Origin: Candidatus Blautia stercorigallinarum | Lineage (GTDB): Bacteria > Bacillota > Clostridia > Lachnospirales > Lachnospiraceae | Assembly: GCA_019112785.1 (NCBI GenBank) | Contig: DXIQ01000071.1 | Span: 1-57,197 of the forward strand | Direction of reading: 5' to 3' | Length of the DNA: 57,197 nt | Part shown: positions 7,433 through 15,967 of the stretch, in pieces | How positions within the stretch are numbered: position 1 is the stretch's first letter | Layout: each line of letters starts with the position of its first letter | Notes under the pieces: generated by a model | What the model was told of the DNA's origin: nothing | Database searches by the model: none | Seen by the model: only the letters and a program-made list of their open reading frames with translations | Translations under genes and position numbers: made by a program

Positions 7433-10039
7433 ATGAAAGAGTATTACCAAATGTCCAGGACAGAGGTACAGAAAGCTGTCAACGGCAGCACCCAGCCTCT
7501 GACAGAAGAACAGGTAAAAAAGAATCAGGAAAAATATGGTCCCAATGCTCTGGCTGAAGGCAAGAAAAAGACTGTACCCCAGATTTTCCTGGAACAGTAC
7601 AAAGACTTCCTGGTAATCATCCTGATCATCGCTGCTATTGTATCAGGTATCCTGGGAGAAACAGAGAGTGCTATTGTTATCCTGATCGTTATTACTATTA
7701 ATGCGATCCTGGGAACGGTCCAGACTGTAAAGGCGGAACAGTCTCTGAACAGTCTGAAAGCTATGTCGGCCCCTGAGGCAAAGGTTGTCAGAGGAGGAGA
7801 TGTGATCAAGATCCCTTCTTCTCAGGTTACGATAGGAGATATCGTTATGCTGGAGGCAGGAGATTATGTGCCTGCTGACGGACGTATCCTGGAAAACGCC
7901 AGTCTGAAAGTAGACGAAAGCGCCCTGACAGGAGAAAGCCTTGCAGTGGAAAAAATGGAAGATGCCATTGAGGGAGAAGTTCCTCTGGGGGACAGGACCA
8001 ATATGGTCTTTTCAGGAAGTTTTGTTTCCTATGGAAGGGGTTCCTTCCTGGTAACCGGCATCGGTATGAACACAGAGGTAGGCAAGATTGCCAGTCTGTT
8101 AAAGAGCACTTCTGAAAAGAAGACTCCTCTTCAGATGAACCTGGATAATTTCGGACAGAAACTGTCTATCCTCATCCTGGTATTCTGCGCTATCCTTTTC
8201 GCTATCAGTGTATTCAGAGGAGAGGGAGTGGCAGACGCGTTCCTTTTTGCCGTAGCACTGGCTGTAGCCGCAATTCCTGAGGCACTTAGTTCTATCGTTA
8301 CCATCGTCCTCTCCTTCGGTACGCAGAAGATGGCGAAAGAACACGCTATTATCCGTAAGCTTCAGGCTGTAGAAGGTCTGGGAAGTGTGTCTATCATCTG
8401 TTCCGATAAAACAGGAACTCTTACACAGAATAAGATGACTGTGGAAGACTACTATGTAGAAGGAAAAGAGATCCCGGCAGATTCTATTGATCTGGAAGAC
8501 GAGGCTCAGAAGCAGCTTCTCCGCCACAGTATCCTGTGTAACGACTCCACCAACAAAAACGGAGAAGAGATCGGAGATCCTACAGAGACAGCTCTGATCA
8601 ATCTGGGAGACAAGCTGGGATGCGCAGCAGAAACCATCCGGGAAAAATACCCGAGATGCAGCGAGGTGCCTTTTGACAGTGACAGAAAATTAATGTCCAC
8701 CTTGCATAATCTGAAAAATGGCTGTACCATGGTAACAAAAGGTGCAGTAGACGTTCTTCTGGGAAGGGTTTCCCATATCCAGAAAAACGGTCAGGTCTGT
8801 CCTATCACAGAAGAAGATAAGAAAGCTATTGAAGAACAGAATCAGAAATTTTCCAGAAACGGTCTTCGCGTCCTTGCTTTTGCATATAAGAAATTTGAAG
8901 AGCCCAAGTCCATTTCTGTAGAAGACGAATATGATCTGACCTTCCTGGGACTGATCGCTATGATGGATCCCCCGAGGGAAGAGTCAAAGGCTGCAGTTGC
9001 CGAATGTATCCGTGCAGGTATTAAGCCGATCATGATCACCGGCGACCATAAGGTAACAGCAGCAGCCATCGCCAAGAGGATCGGTATCCTGAAAGACGAG
9101 TCAGAAGCCTGTGAAGGCGCGGTCATTGAAAATATGACAGACGAAGAGCTGCAGGATTTTGTAGAAGGTATTTCTGTTTACGCCCGTGTTTCACCGGAAC
9201 ACAAGATCCGTATTGTGCGGGCATGGCAGGATAAGGGAAATATTGTAGCCATGACCGGTGACGGCGTCAATGACGCTCCGGCTCTGAAACAGGCTAACAT
9301 CGGCGTTGCCATGGGTATTACCGGAACAGAGGTTGCCAAGGACGCCGCCTCTATGGTACTTACCGATGACAACTTTGCTACTATCGTAAAAGCCGTAGAA
9401 AACGGAAGGAATGTATATAAAAACATTAAGAGTTCTATCCAGTTCCTTCTTTCCGGAAACTTTGCAGGTATCCTGGCGGTGCTCTATGCTTCCCTGGCCG
9501 GACTTCCCGTACCTTTCGCGCCGGTACACCTGCTGTTTATCAACCTTCTGACAGACAGTCTTCCGGCTATCGCCCTGGGACTGGAACCTCATAATCCGGA
9601 GGTTATGAACGATAAACCAAGACCTATGAACGAGTCTATCCTTACCAAAGACTTCCTTTCCAAGATCGGAATTGAAGGTCTGGTCATCGGCATTATGACT
9701 ATGATCGGTTTCTATATCGGTTATCAGGAAAATACTACTCTGGCTATGACCCTGGCCTTCGGTACTCTGTGTACTTCCCGTCTGGTTCATGGATTTAACT
9801 GTAAATCAGACAAACCGGTAATATTTACCAAGAGATTTTTCAATAACCGCTCTTTGATAGGAGCCTTTTTGCTGGGACTGGTGCTGATCACCGGCGTGGT
9901 TATGATCCCGGCTCTGGATTCTGTCTTTAAAGTACAGACTTTAAGCTTTACCCAGTTGCTGATCATGTATGGACTGGCTTTAGCTAATCTTCCGGTGATC
10001 CAGCTTATCAAATGGATCCGCATGAAGATAAAGAAATAA
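7433..10039 (+). CDS. P-type cation ATPase (SERCA/PMCA-like, probably Mn2+/Ca2+ export)
   Basis: 868-residue P2-type ATPase. In order: N-terminal cation ATPase domain, actuator loop with LTGES, TM4 with AAIPEAL, phosphorylation site SDKTGTLTQ (Asp about residue 325), hinge TGDGVNDAP near 607, and TM6 NLLTDSLPA with the site-II Asn, Thr and Asp of SERCA pumps. It couples ATP hydrolysis to cation export at the membrane. GGAGGAAG precedes ATG 7433; an in-frame ATG at 7349 falls inside the terminator and is rejected. The Mn2+ riboswitch upstream points to Mn2+ as a physiological substrate. Confidence 0.93.
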   Translation: MKEYYQMSRTEVQKAVNGSTQPLTEEQVKKNQEKYGPNALAEGKKKTVPQIFLEQYKDFLVIILIIAAIVSGILGETESAIVILIVITINAILGTVQTVKAEQSLNSLKAMSAPEAKVVRGGDVIKIPSSQVTIGDIVMLEAGDYVPADGRILENASLKVDESALTGESLAVEKMEDAIEGEVPLGDRTNMVFSGSFVSYGRGSFLVTGIGMNTEVGKIASLLKSTSEKKTPLQMNLDNFGQKLSILILVFCAILFAISVFRGEGVADAFLFAVALAVAAIPEALSSIVTIVLSFGTQKMAKEHAIIRKLQAVEGLGSVSIICSDKTGTLTQNKMTVEDYYVEGKEIPADSIDLEDEAQKQLLRHSILCNDSTNKNGEEIGDPTETALINLGDKLGCAAETIREKYPRCSEVPFDSDRKLMSTLHNLKNGCTMVTKGAVDVLLGRVSHIQKNGQVCPITEEDKKAIEEQNQKFSRNGLRVLAFAYKKFEEPKSISVEDEYDLTFLGLIAMMDPPREESKAAVAECIRAGIKPIMITGDHKVTAAAIAKRIGILKDESEACEGAVIENMTDEELQDFVEGISVYARVSPEHKIRIVRAWQDKGNIVAMTGDGVNDAPALKQANIGVAMGITGTEVAKDAASMVLTDDNFATIVKAVENGRNVYKNIKSSIQFLLSGNFAGILAVLYASLAGLPVPFAPVHLLFINLLTDSLPAIALGLEPHNPEVMNDKPRPMNESILTKDFLSKIGIEGLVIGIMTMIGFYIGYQENTTLAMTLAFGTLCTSRLVHGFNCKSDKPVIFTKRFFNNRSLIGAFLLGLVLITGVVMIPALDSVFKVQTLSFTQLLIMYGLALANLPVIQLIKWIRMKIKK

Positions 10040-10050
10040 GCAATTTTTAA

Positions 10051-10079
10051 TGCGCCTCGCAGACCGTCTGCGGGGCGCA
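10051..10079 (+). terminator. GC-rich hairpin after the cation pump gene
   Basis: TGCGCCTCGCAGA pairs with TCTGCGGGGCGCA around a CCG loop. There is no following T run, so it may be a weak terminator or an RNA-stabilising hairpin before the next gene. Confidence 0.45.
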
Positions 10080-10101
10080 GCCTGAAAAAGGGAGGATGTG
10101 T

Positions 10102-11259
10102 ATGGATTTGAACAAAAAGGATATGAAGAACATTATGCTGCTGATCGTTTTCGCAGTGCTCTTCTATATTTGCGTACAAAAGATCAACAGCGTGGCGGCG
10201 GGAGTGATGTTTGTCTGGCATCTGGTATTCCCCTTTATCCTGGGAGGAGCCATAGCTTTTATCCTGAATGTGCCTATGCATGCCCTGGAAAACAGACTTT
10301 TCGGAAAGCTGAAAGAGAGGGGAAAGGCAAAGAAGATCGCAAGACCTGCCAGTCTGGTGCTTTCTATCCTGTTTGTGATCGTTGTTATCTGGATCGTGCT
10401 GGTGGTCCTGATCCCGGAGATCGGAAGTACCTTTACCAGCTTAAGCAGACAGCTTGAGATTGCCATTCCCAAAATGGAATTATGGCTTACAGAAACTTTC
10501 CAGAATAACGATCTTATTGAGGAGCAGATCAATACCGTATTCAACTCCCTGGAGTTTAACTGGAACAGGATCATAGAAACGGGCATTGATTTCCTGAAAA
10601 ACGGTGCGGGAAATGTGCTGGGCACTACCTTCAGTGTGGCAATGACTCTGATCAATTCAGTGATGAATTTTGTTATTGCTTTTGTTTTTGCATGCTATGT
10701 CCTTCTGCAGAAGGAAAAACTGTCTGTGCAGATCAAGAAAGTCCTCTATGCTTTCTTCCCGGGAAAGGTAGTCCGTCAGGTGTTGAAAGTTGCTTCCTTA
10801 AGCTACAAAACTTTTTCCAATTTTGTTACCGGCCAGTGTCTGGAGGCTGTGATCCTTGGAACCATGTTTTTTGTAGTCATGACTATTTTGAAATTCCCTT
10901 ACGCCCTGCTGGTTGGCGTGGTGATCGCCTGTACGGCTCTGATCCCTATATTTGGAGCATTTATCGGCTGTGTTGTAGGAACTTTTCTGATCCTGGTGGT
11001 AAATCCCATGCGGGCAGTGGCTTTCGTGATCCTTTTCCTGGTGCTCCAGCAGATCGAAGGAAACCTGATCTATCCTCACGTGGTGGGAAATTCGGTGGGA
11101 CTGCCTTCTATCTGGGTTTTGATGGCTGTAACTGTAGGCGGCAACCTTATGGGTGTGGTCGGAATGCTGGTGTTTATCCCGCTGACTTCCATACTTTACG
11201 CCTTGTTCCGCCAGATCGTTCATAAGAGACTGAAGGAGAGAAAGATCCATGATATTTGA
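10102..11259 (+). CDS. AI-2E family transporter-like membrane permease
   Basis: About 385 residues with seven to eight hydrophobic segments and the family signatures ALIPIFGAFIG and QQIEGNLIYPHVVG in the C-terminal third. Members are reported as AI-2 exporters or sodium/proton antiporters; the substrate here is unknown. ATG 10102 is chosen because GGAGG at 10091 is too close to ATG 10096. The gene overlaps tatD by 11 bases, so the two are translationally linked. Confidence 0.85.
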   Translation: MDLNKKDMKNIMLLIVFAVLFYICVQKINSVAAGVMFVWHLVFPFILGGAIAFILNVPMHALENRLFGKLKERGKAKKIARPASLVLSILFVIVVIWIVLVVLIPEIGSTFTSLSRQLEIAIPKMELWLTETFQNNDLIEEQINTVFNSLEFNWNRIIETGIDFLKNGAGNVLGTTFSVAMTLINSVMNFVIAFVFACYVLLQKEKLSVQIKKVLYAFFPGKVVRQVLKVASLSYKTFSNFVTGQCLEAVILGTMFFVVMTILKFPYALLVGVVIACTALIPIFGAFIGCVVGTFLILVVNPMRAVAFVILFLVLQQIEGNLIYPHVVGNSVGLPSIWVLMAVTVGGNLMGVVGMLVFIPLTSILYALFRQIVHKRLKERKIHDI

Positions 11260-12013
11260 GACACATGCTCATTATGATGATGAAGCTTTTGATAAGGACA
11301 GAGAAAAACTTCTTGAGACCATGCATAGCCATGGAATTGAAAAGATCATAAACGTAGGGGCTTCCTTAAAGGGAGTGAGAGATACCGTAGCCCTCACGGA
11401 AAAGTATCCATTTGTTTATGGAGCAGTGGGGATCCATCCGGATGAAGTAGGAAATCTTACGGAAGAGGATATGAAGGAACTGCGGAGTTACTGCGACAGG
11501 GAGAAGATTGCCGCCATAGGGGAGATCGGCCTGGATTACTACTGGGATAAAGAAAACCATGAGATCCAGAAAAAATGGTTTGTCCGGCAGATGGATCTGG
11601 CGAAAGAAACAGGACTTCCCATTATCGTTCACAGCCGGGACGCTGCCAGAGATACTCTGGATATCATGAAAGCCGAGCGGGCGGATAATCTCAGGGGAGT
11701 GATCCACTGCTATTCTTATTCCAAAGAACATGCCCGGGAATACATGAACATGGGTTATTACCTGGGAGTGGGAGGAGTAGTTACTTTTAAGAACGGAAAG
11801 CGTCTGAAGGAAGTAGTAGAATATGCTCCTCTGGATTATCTGCTCCTGGAGACAGACGCCCCCTACCTGGCTCCGGAGCCCTACAGAGGGAAGCGGAACT
11901 GTTCTCTGTATCTTACTTATGTAGCTCAGACCATTGCTCAGATAAAGGGAGTTTCTTATGAGACTGTAGTGGAGACTACCAGAAAGAATGCAGAGAAGCT
12001 TTTTAAGATCTGA
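11249..12013 (+). CDS. tatD: TatD family metal-dependent deoxyribonuclease
   Basis: 254 residues, the standard TatD length. Metal ligands are visible in order: THAHYDD at the N-terminus (HxH), GEIGLDYY near residue 90 (Glu), IIVHSRDA (His), VIHCYS (His) and LLLETDAPYL (Asp). Members act as 3'-5' exonucleases on DNA or RNA. It overlaps the permease gene upstream. A second, diverged TatD is encoded in the mobile island at 49754. Confidence 0.93.
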   Translation: MIFETHAHYDDEAFDKDREKLLETMHSHGIEKIINVGASLKGVRDTVALTEKYPFVYGAVGIHPDEVGNLTEEDMKELRSYCDREKIAAIGEIGLDYYWDKENHEIQKKWFVRQMDLAKETGLPIIVHSRDAARDTLDIMKAERADNLRGVIHCYSYSKEHAREYMNMGYYLGVGGVVTFKNGKRLKEVVEYAPLDYLLLETDAPYLAPEPYRGKRNCSLYLTYVAQTIAQIKGVSYETVVETTRKNAEKLFKI

Positions 12014-12031
12014 TAAGAAGAATTTCTAAGG

Positions 12032-12086
12032 ACTGCAATCCGGATTTATGACTGTGATTTCAAAAGTCAGAATATTGCAGTTTTTA
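12032..12086 (+). terminator. Intrinsic terminator after tatD
   Basis: ACTGCAAT (12032-12039) pairs with ATTGCAGT (12074-12081) enclosing a small inner stem, followed by TTTT. Confidence 0.65.
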
Positions 12087-12163
12087 ATCAAAGAAATGGA
12101 GGAATTCGGGATCTGCCTGTAATAAAATGTTAGACAGAAGATTACAGCAGGAGGAATTTTATT

Positions 12164-13720
12164 ATGCCCAAGTGGTTAGATAACGCAATTTTTTATGAGA
12201 TTTATCCTCAGACTTTTCTGGATACCAACGGGGACGGTATCGGAGACTTTCAGGGGATCATCAGAAAGTTAGACTATATAAAGGAACTGGGATGTAACGC
12301 CATCTGGCTGAACCCGTGTTTTGTTTCCCCATTCTCAGATGCGGGATATGACGTGGCAGATTATTACACGGCTGCCCCCAGATATGGGACTAACGAGGAC
12401 CTAAAGGAGCTTTTCGCTAAGGCCCATGAAAAAGGAATGCATGTGATCCTGGATCTGGTGCCGGGACATACTTCTATTGAACATCCATGGTTTAAGGCTT
12501 CTTTAAGTCCGGAAGAAAATGAATTTACCCACCGTTATATCTGGACAGACAAGGCATGGAAGGGCTTTGAAAATGTAGGCAATATTAAAGGCTGTATCCG
12601 GGGACTTTCAGACAGAGACGGTTCCTGTGCGGCAAATTATTATACTACCCAGCCGGCTCTGAACTACGGATTTTATAAGGTTACAGAATCCTGGCAGAAA
12701 GATATGCACTCTCCAGAGGCTATGGCTACAAGAGAGGCTATTAAAGATATTATGAGGTTCTGGCTGGGAATGGGCTGCGACGGTTTCCGTGTGGATATGG
12801 CAGGTTCCCTGGTGAAAAATGACGAGGACGGCAAGGGAACTATTGAACTGTGGCAGGATTTCCGTAAGTTCTTAGATGAAGAATTTCCAGAAGCTGCAAT
12901 GATCTCTGAATGGGGACAGCCGGACAAGTCCCTGGAAGGAGGATATCATATGGATTTCCTTCTCCACTTCGGTCCTTCCCATTATATGGACCTGTTCCGC
13001 AGCGAACATCCATATTTTAAGAGAGAGGGAAAAGGAAGTATTGGTGACTTTGTAAGAACTTATCAGGAAAATTATGGAAAGACCAACGGAAAGGGACTGA
13101 TCTGTATCCCTTCTGGTGATCATGACATGACCCGTATCAAAGAAAAACTGGATGACGAGGAAGTGAAGATTGCTTTTGCTTTTCTCCTTTCTATGCCTGG
13201 TGCCCCCTTCGTCTACTATGGAGATGAGATCGGCATGAATTACCTGGCAGGTATCCGTTCCGTAGAAGGCGGATATGAGAGGACAGGAGCCAGATCTCCC
13301 ATGCAGTGGGATAAGACTACCAATGCAGGGTTCTCCAGCGCAAAGCCGGAAGACCTGTACATTATGATCGATCCGGACAAAAACCGGCCTACGGTGGAGG
13401 CACAGATGGCAGAAGAAAATTCTCTGTTCCATGAGGTGCAGAAGCTGATCCGGGTACGCCTTGCGCATGAGGCTCTTCAGAGCAACGCGCCTTTGGAGTT
13501 CCTGTATGCGGAAGATAATGCCTATCCTTTGGTTTATAAGAGGACCGGAGCGACAGAGACTATCATAGTGGCGCTGAATCCTTCAGACAGAGAGGTTATC
13601 TGTAAGATTGAAGCTGAGGATGGAAAAGAAGTCCTGTATTCCAACAACGGTGAGGCTGTGCTGAAGGAGGGAACTCTGACAGTTCCTCCAGCAAGCGCAA
13701 GCTTTATCAAAATAGAATAA
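12164..13720 (+). CDS. GH13 alpha-amylase family enzyme (alpha-glucosidase/trehalose synthase-like)
   Basis: 518-residue cytosolic (no signal peptide) GH13 barrel. Conserved regions: LDLVPGHTS, GFRVDMAGS (nucleophile Asp about residue 209), ISEWGQ (acid Glu about 248) and PSGDHDMTR (third Asp about 318). The opening FYEIYPQTFLDTNGDGIGDF resembles alpha-glucosidases and trehalose synthases. It probably cleaves or rearranges alpha-glucans or maltooligosaccharides, in line with its neighbours: a second GH13 and glgB. AGGAGGAA precedes the ATG. Confidence 0.9.
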   Translation: MPKWLDNAIFYEIYPQTFLDTNGDGIGDFQGIIRKLDYIKELGCNAIWLNPCFVSPFSDAGYDVADYYTAAPRYGTNEDLKELFAKAHEKGMHVILDLVPGHTSIEHPWFKASLSPEENEFTHRYIWTDKAWKGFENVGNIKGCIRGLSDRDGSCAANYYTTQPALNYGFYKVTESWQKDMHSPEAMATREAIKDIMRFWLGMGCDGFRVDMAGSLVKNDEDGKGTIELWQDFRKFLDEEFPEAAMISEWGQPDKSLEGGYHMDFLLHFGPSHYMDLFRSEHPYFKREGKGSIGDFVRTYQENYGKTNGKGLICIPSGDHDMTRIKEKLDDEEVKIAFAFLLSMPGAPFVYYGDEIGMNYLAGIRSVEGGYERTGARSPMQWDKTTNAGFSSAKPEDLYIMIDPDKNRPTVEAQMAEENSLFHEVQKLIRVRLAHEALQSNAPLEFLYAEDNAYPLVYKRTGATETIIVALNPSDREVICKIEAEDGKEVLYSNNGEAVLKEGTLTVPPASASFIKIE

Positions 13721-13746
13721 AAGAATAAGCAGGAAAAGCGGCAGGG

Positions 13747-13772
13747 ACAGCTTCGGTAAAAGAGCTGTTTTT
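13747..13772 (+). terminator. Short intrinsic terminator after the first GH13 gene
   Basis: ACAGCT (13747-13752) pairs with AGCTGT (13763-13768), followed by T5. Confidence 0.5.
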
Positions 13773-13823
13773 GCTACTTTTTCCATTTTCATATGTGAAG
13801 CTTTCTTTTTTCAAAAGGAAGTG

Positions 13824-13852
13824 TTGATTTTTTATATACCGATTGGTATAAT
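13824..13852 (+). promoter_or_regulatory. Promoter with an overlapping TetR-type operator
   Basis: TTGATT (13824-13829), 17 bases, TATAAT (13847-13852). The perfect inverted repeat TATACC-GATT-GGTATA (13835-13850) covers the spacer end and the -10, the layout of an autoregulated TetR gene. Confidence 0.75.
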
Positions 13853-13883
13853 AGTCCTATCGTAAACATCATAAGTAAAGGCG

Positions 13884-14474
13884 GTGGTCCTTATAGACAA
13901 CAGAGAATTGCTTCTGGATGCCGCGCTGGATCTGTTTTATGCAAAAGGATATGATGCAGTGGGAGTTCAGGAGATCGTAGACAGGGCAGGGGTCACAAAA
14001 CCTACGCTGTACTACTATTTTGGAAGCAAGATAGGACTTTTACGAAATCTTCTGGAAAGAGGATACAATATTCTGGAGAAAGGTGTTCTGGAAGCGTCCA
14101 GGATGAACGCAAATCTTCCGGAAGTCCTTTATAAAGTGGCCAGGGAATTTTTTGACTACGCCGCGTCCCATGAAAAGTTTTATCTTTTTATGCTGGCGCT
14201 GTTTTATTCCGGAAGAGAAAATGAAGCTTACAAAACAGTTTCCCCTTTCATCGAAAACTATTATAATATTATTGTAGGGATCTTTGAAAACGCAGCTTCT
14301 CAGCTTGGAAATATGCGTGGGAGGCAGAAGCTTTTCGCAGTGGGATTCACAGGAGTTCTGAATCACCATATTATGACAGTAAGCTACGGCCTTTCGGAGA
14401 ATGAAAAATTCGAGATCTCCAATGAGACTACTTATGAGATCGTACATCAGTTTTTATACGGAATATATTCATAA
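13884..14474 (+). CDS. TetR family transcriptional regulator
   Basis: 196 residues. The N-terminal helix-turn-helix is typical of TetR: ALDLFYAKGYDAVGVQEIVD, then AGVTKPTLYYYFGSK. The helical ligand-binding domain follows without recognisable effector residues. The start is the GTG at 13884; the ribosome site is weak. It sits 16 bases before the second GH13 gene and behind a promoter carrying a perfect operator-like palindrome, so it probably represses itself and the GH13 gene(s), with a sugar as a likely inducer (inference). Confidence 0.88.
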   Translation: MVLIDNRELLLDAALDLFYAKGYDAVGVQEIVDRAGVTKPTLYYYFGSKIGLLRNLLERGYNILEKGVLEASRMNANLPEVLYKVAREFFDYAASHEKFYLFMLALFYSGRENEAYKTVSPFIENYYNIIVGIFENAASQLGNMRGRQKLFAVGFTGVLNHHIMTVSYGLSENEKFEISNETTYEIVHQFLYGIYS

Positions 14475-14489
14475 CAGGAGGAAATGAAA

Positions 14490-15848
14490 ATGGCAGCATG
14501 GTATGAAGAGGCAGTATTTTATCACATTTACCCTATTGGCATGACCGGGGCACCCAGAGAGAACCGGGAAGAGCAGGTAGTCCACAGATTTGATCTTCTG
14601 GACGAATGGCTTCCTCATGTGGCAGAACTGGGATGCACGGCGATCTATATAGGACCTCTTTTTGAATCTACTACTCATGGATACGACACCAGAGATTATA
14701 AAATGGTGGACAGAAGACTGGGAGATAATGAGGATTTCGCAGAATTTGTTAAGAAGGCCCATGACCTGGATATCAAGGTGGTGGTAGACGGAGTTTTCAA
14801 TCATACGGGAAGAGAATTTTTCGCTTTCCAGGATATCCAGAAAAACCGGGAAAATTCTCCTTATTGCGGATGGTATAAGGGAATCAACTTCGGCTGGAAC
14901 AATCCTTATAATGACGGCTTTGGCTATGAAGCCTGGAGAAATTGTTTTGAACTGGTGAACCTGAACCTTCAGAATCCGGAGGTAAGGAATTATCTTCTGG
15001 ATGTGATCGATTTCTGGATCGATACTTTTGATATTGACGGCATCCGTCTGGACTGCGCAGACTGCCTGGATTTTTATTTTATGGAGGAGATGCGGCGGCG
15101 GACCGGCGAGAAGAAAAAGGATTTCTGGCTTATGGGCGAGGTGATCCATGGGGATTACAGCCGTTATATCCAGGATGGCCAGAAGATGCTCCACAGCGTT
15201 ACAAACTATGAACTTCACAAAGGACTTTATTCCGGACATAATGATCACAACTATTTTGAAATCGCTCATACCATCCGCCGGGAATTTGATGAGAACGGCG
15301 GTATCTATAAAGGTATGAAACTTTACTCTTTTGTAGATAATCATGATGTAGACAGGATCATGAGCAAGCTGAACCAGAAGGATCATATTTATCCGGTGTA
15401 TACTCTTTTATATACACTTCCGGGAATCCCTTCTCTCTATTACGGATCTGAATGGGGAATCGAAGGGAAAAAAGAGGGAAGCAATGATGACCCGCTGAGA
15501 CCTGCCCTCACCATGGAGGATCTGGAGAAAGAAAAGGATTCTCCTATCATGGAGTGGGTGAAGAAGCTGGGAGAGATCCATAAGAAATTCAGCCAGTGTC
15601 TGGCTTACGGCCGTTACCGGGAACTGCTGCTTACCAACCGGCAGTATGCCTTTGCAAGATTTACAGAGGAGCAGGGGCTTTTGACAGCAGTGAACAATGA
15701 CGAGCAGGAGGCGGAAATGTTTATACCTGTTCCATTTTCAGATAAAACTTATGTGGATCTGGAGACAGGAGAAGAAGCGGCAGTGGAAAACGGAAAGCTT
15801 CATGTATCCGTAAAAGCCGCAGGAAGTCTGTTCCTGGAGATCCGTTAA
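14490..15848 (+). CDS. GH13 alpha-amylase family enzyme, short form
   Basis: 452 residues, catalytic barrel plus a small C-terminal beta domain and no secretion signal. Conserved regions: VVVDGVFNHTG, GIRLDCADCLD (nucleophile Asp about residue 187), LMGEVIHG (acid Glu about 215) and FVDNHDVDRI (about 283). Such compact GH13 proteins act on maltodextrins or cyclodextrins inside the cell. ATG 14490 is preferred over 14484 for ribosome-site spacing. It is cotranscribed with the TetR gene and followed by glgB. Confidence 0.88.
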   Translation: MAAWYEEAVFYHIYPIGMTGAPRENREEQVVHRFDLLDEWLPHVAELGCTAIYIGPLFESTTHGYDTRDYKMVDRRLGDNEDFAEFVKKAHDLDIKVVVDGVFNHTGREFFAFQDIQKNRENSPYCGWYKGINFGWNNPYNDGFGYEAWRNCFELVNLNLQNPEVRNYLLDVIDFWIDTFDIDGIRLDCADCLDFYFMEEMRRRTGEKKKDFWLMGEVIHGDYSRYIQDGQKMLHSVTNYELHKGLYSGHNDHNYFEIAHTIRREFDENGGIYKGMKLYSFVDNHDVDRIMSKLNQKDHIYPVYTLLYTLPGIPSLYYGSEWGIEGKKEGSNDDPLRPALTMEDLEKEKDSPIMEWVKKLGEIHKKFSQCLAYGRYRELLLTNRQYAFARFTEEQGLLTAVNNDEQEAEMFIPVPFSDKTYVDLETGEEAAVENGKLHVSVKAAGSLFLEIR

Positions 15849-15967
15849 GGAACAGACAGGGCCGGGAGATGGCGGTGAGAAGGCCTGACTTGAGACAGAG
15901 GCCGGAACCCGGACCGGGGCAGGAATGAAGGACATTCCTGAATTTAGCAAAGAAGGGGAAGATTTTT

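Noticed and set aside
14469-15386. 305-residue minus-strand frame opposite the second GH13 gene
   Set aside because: Antisense to conserved GH13 catalytic motifs, with no plausible start signal.
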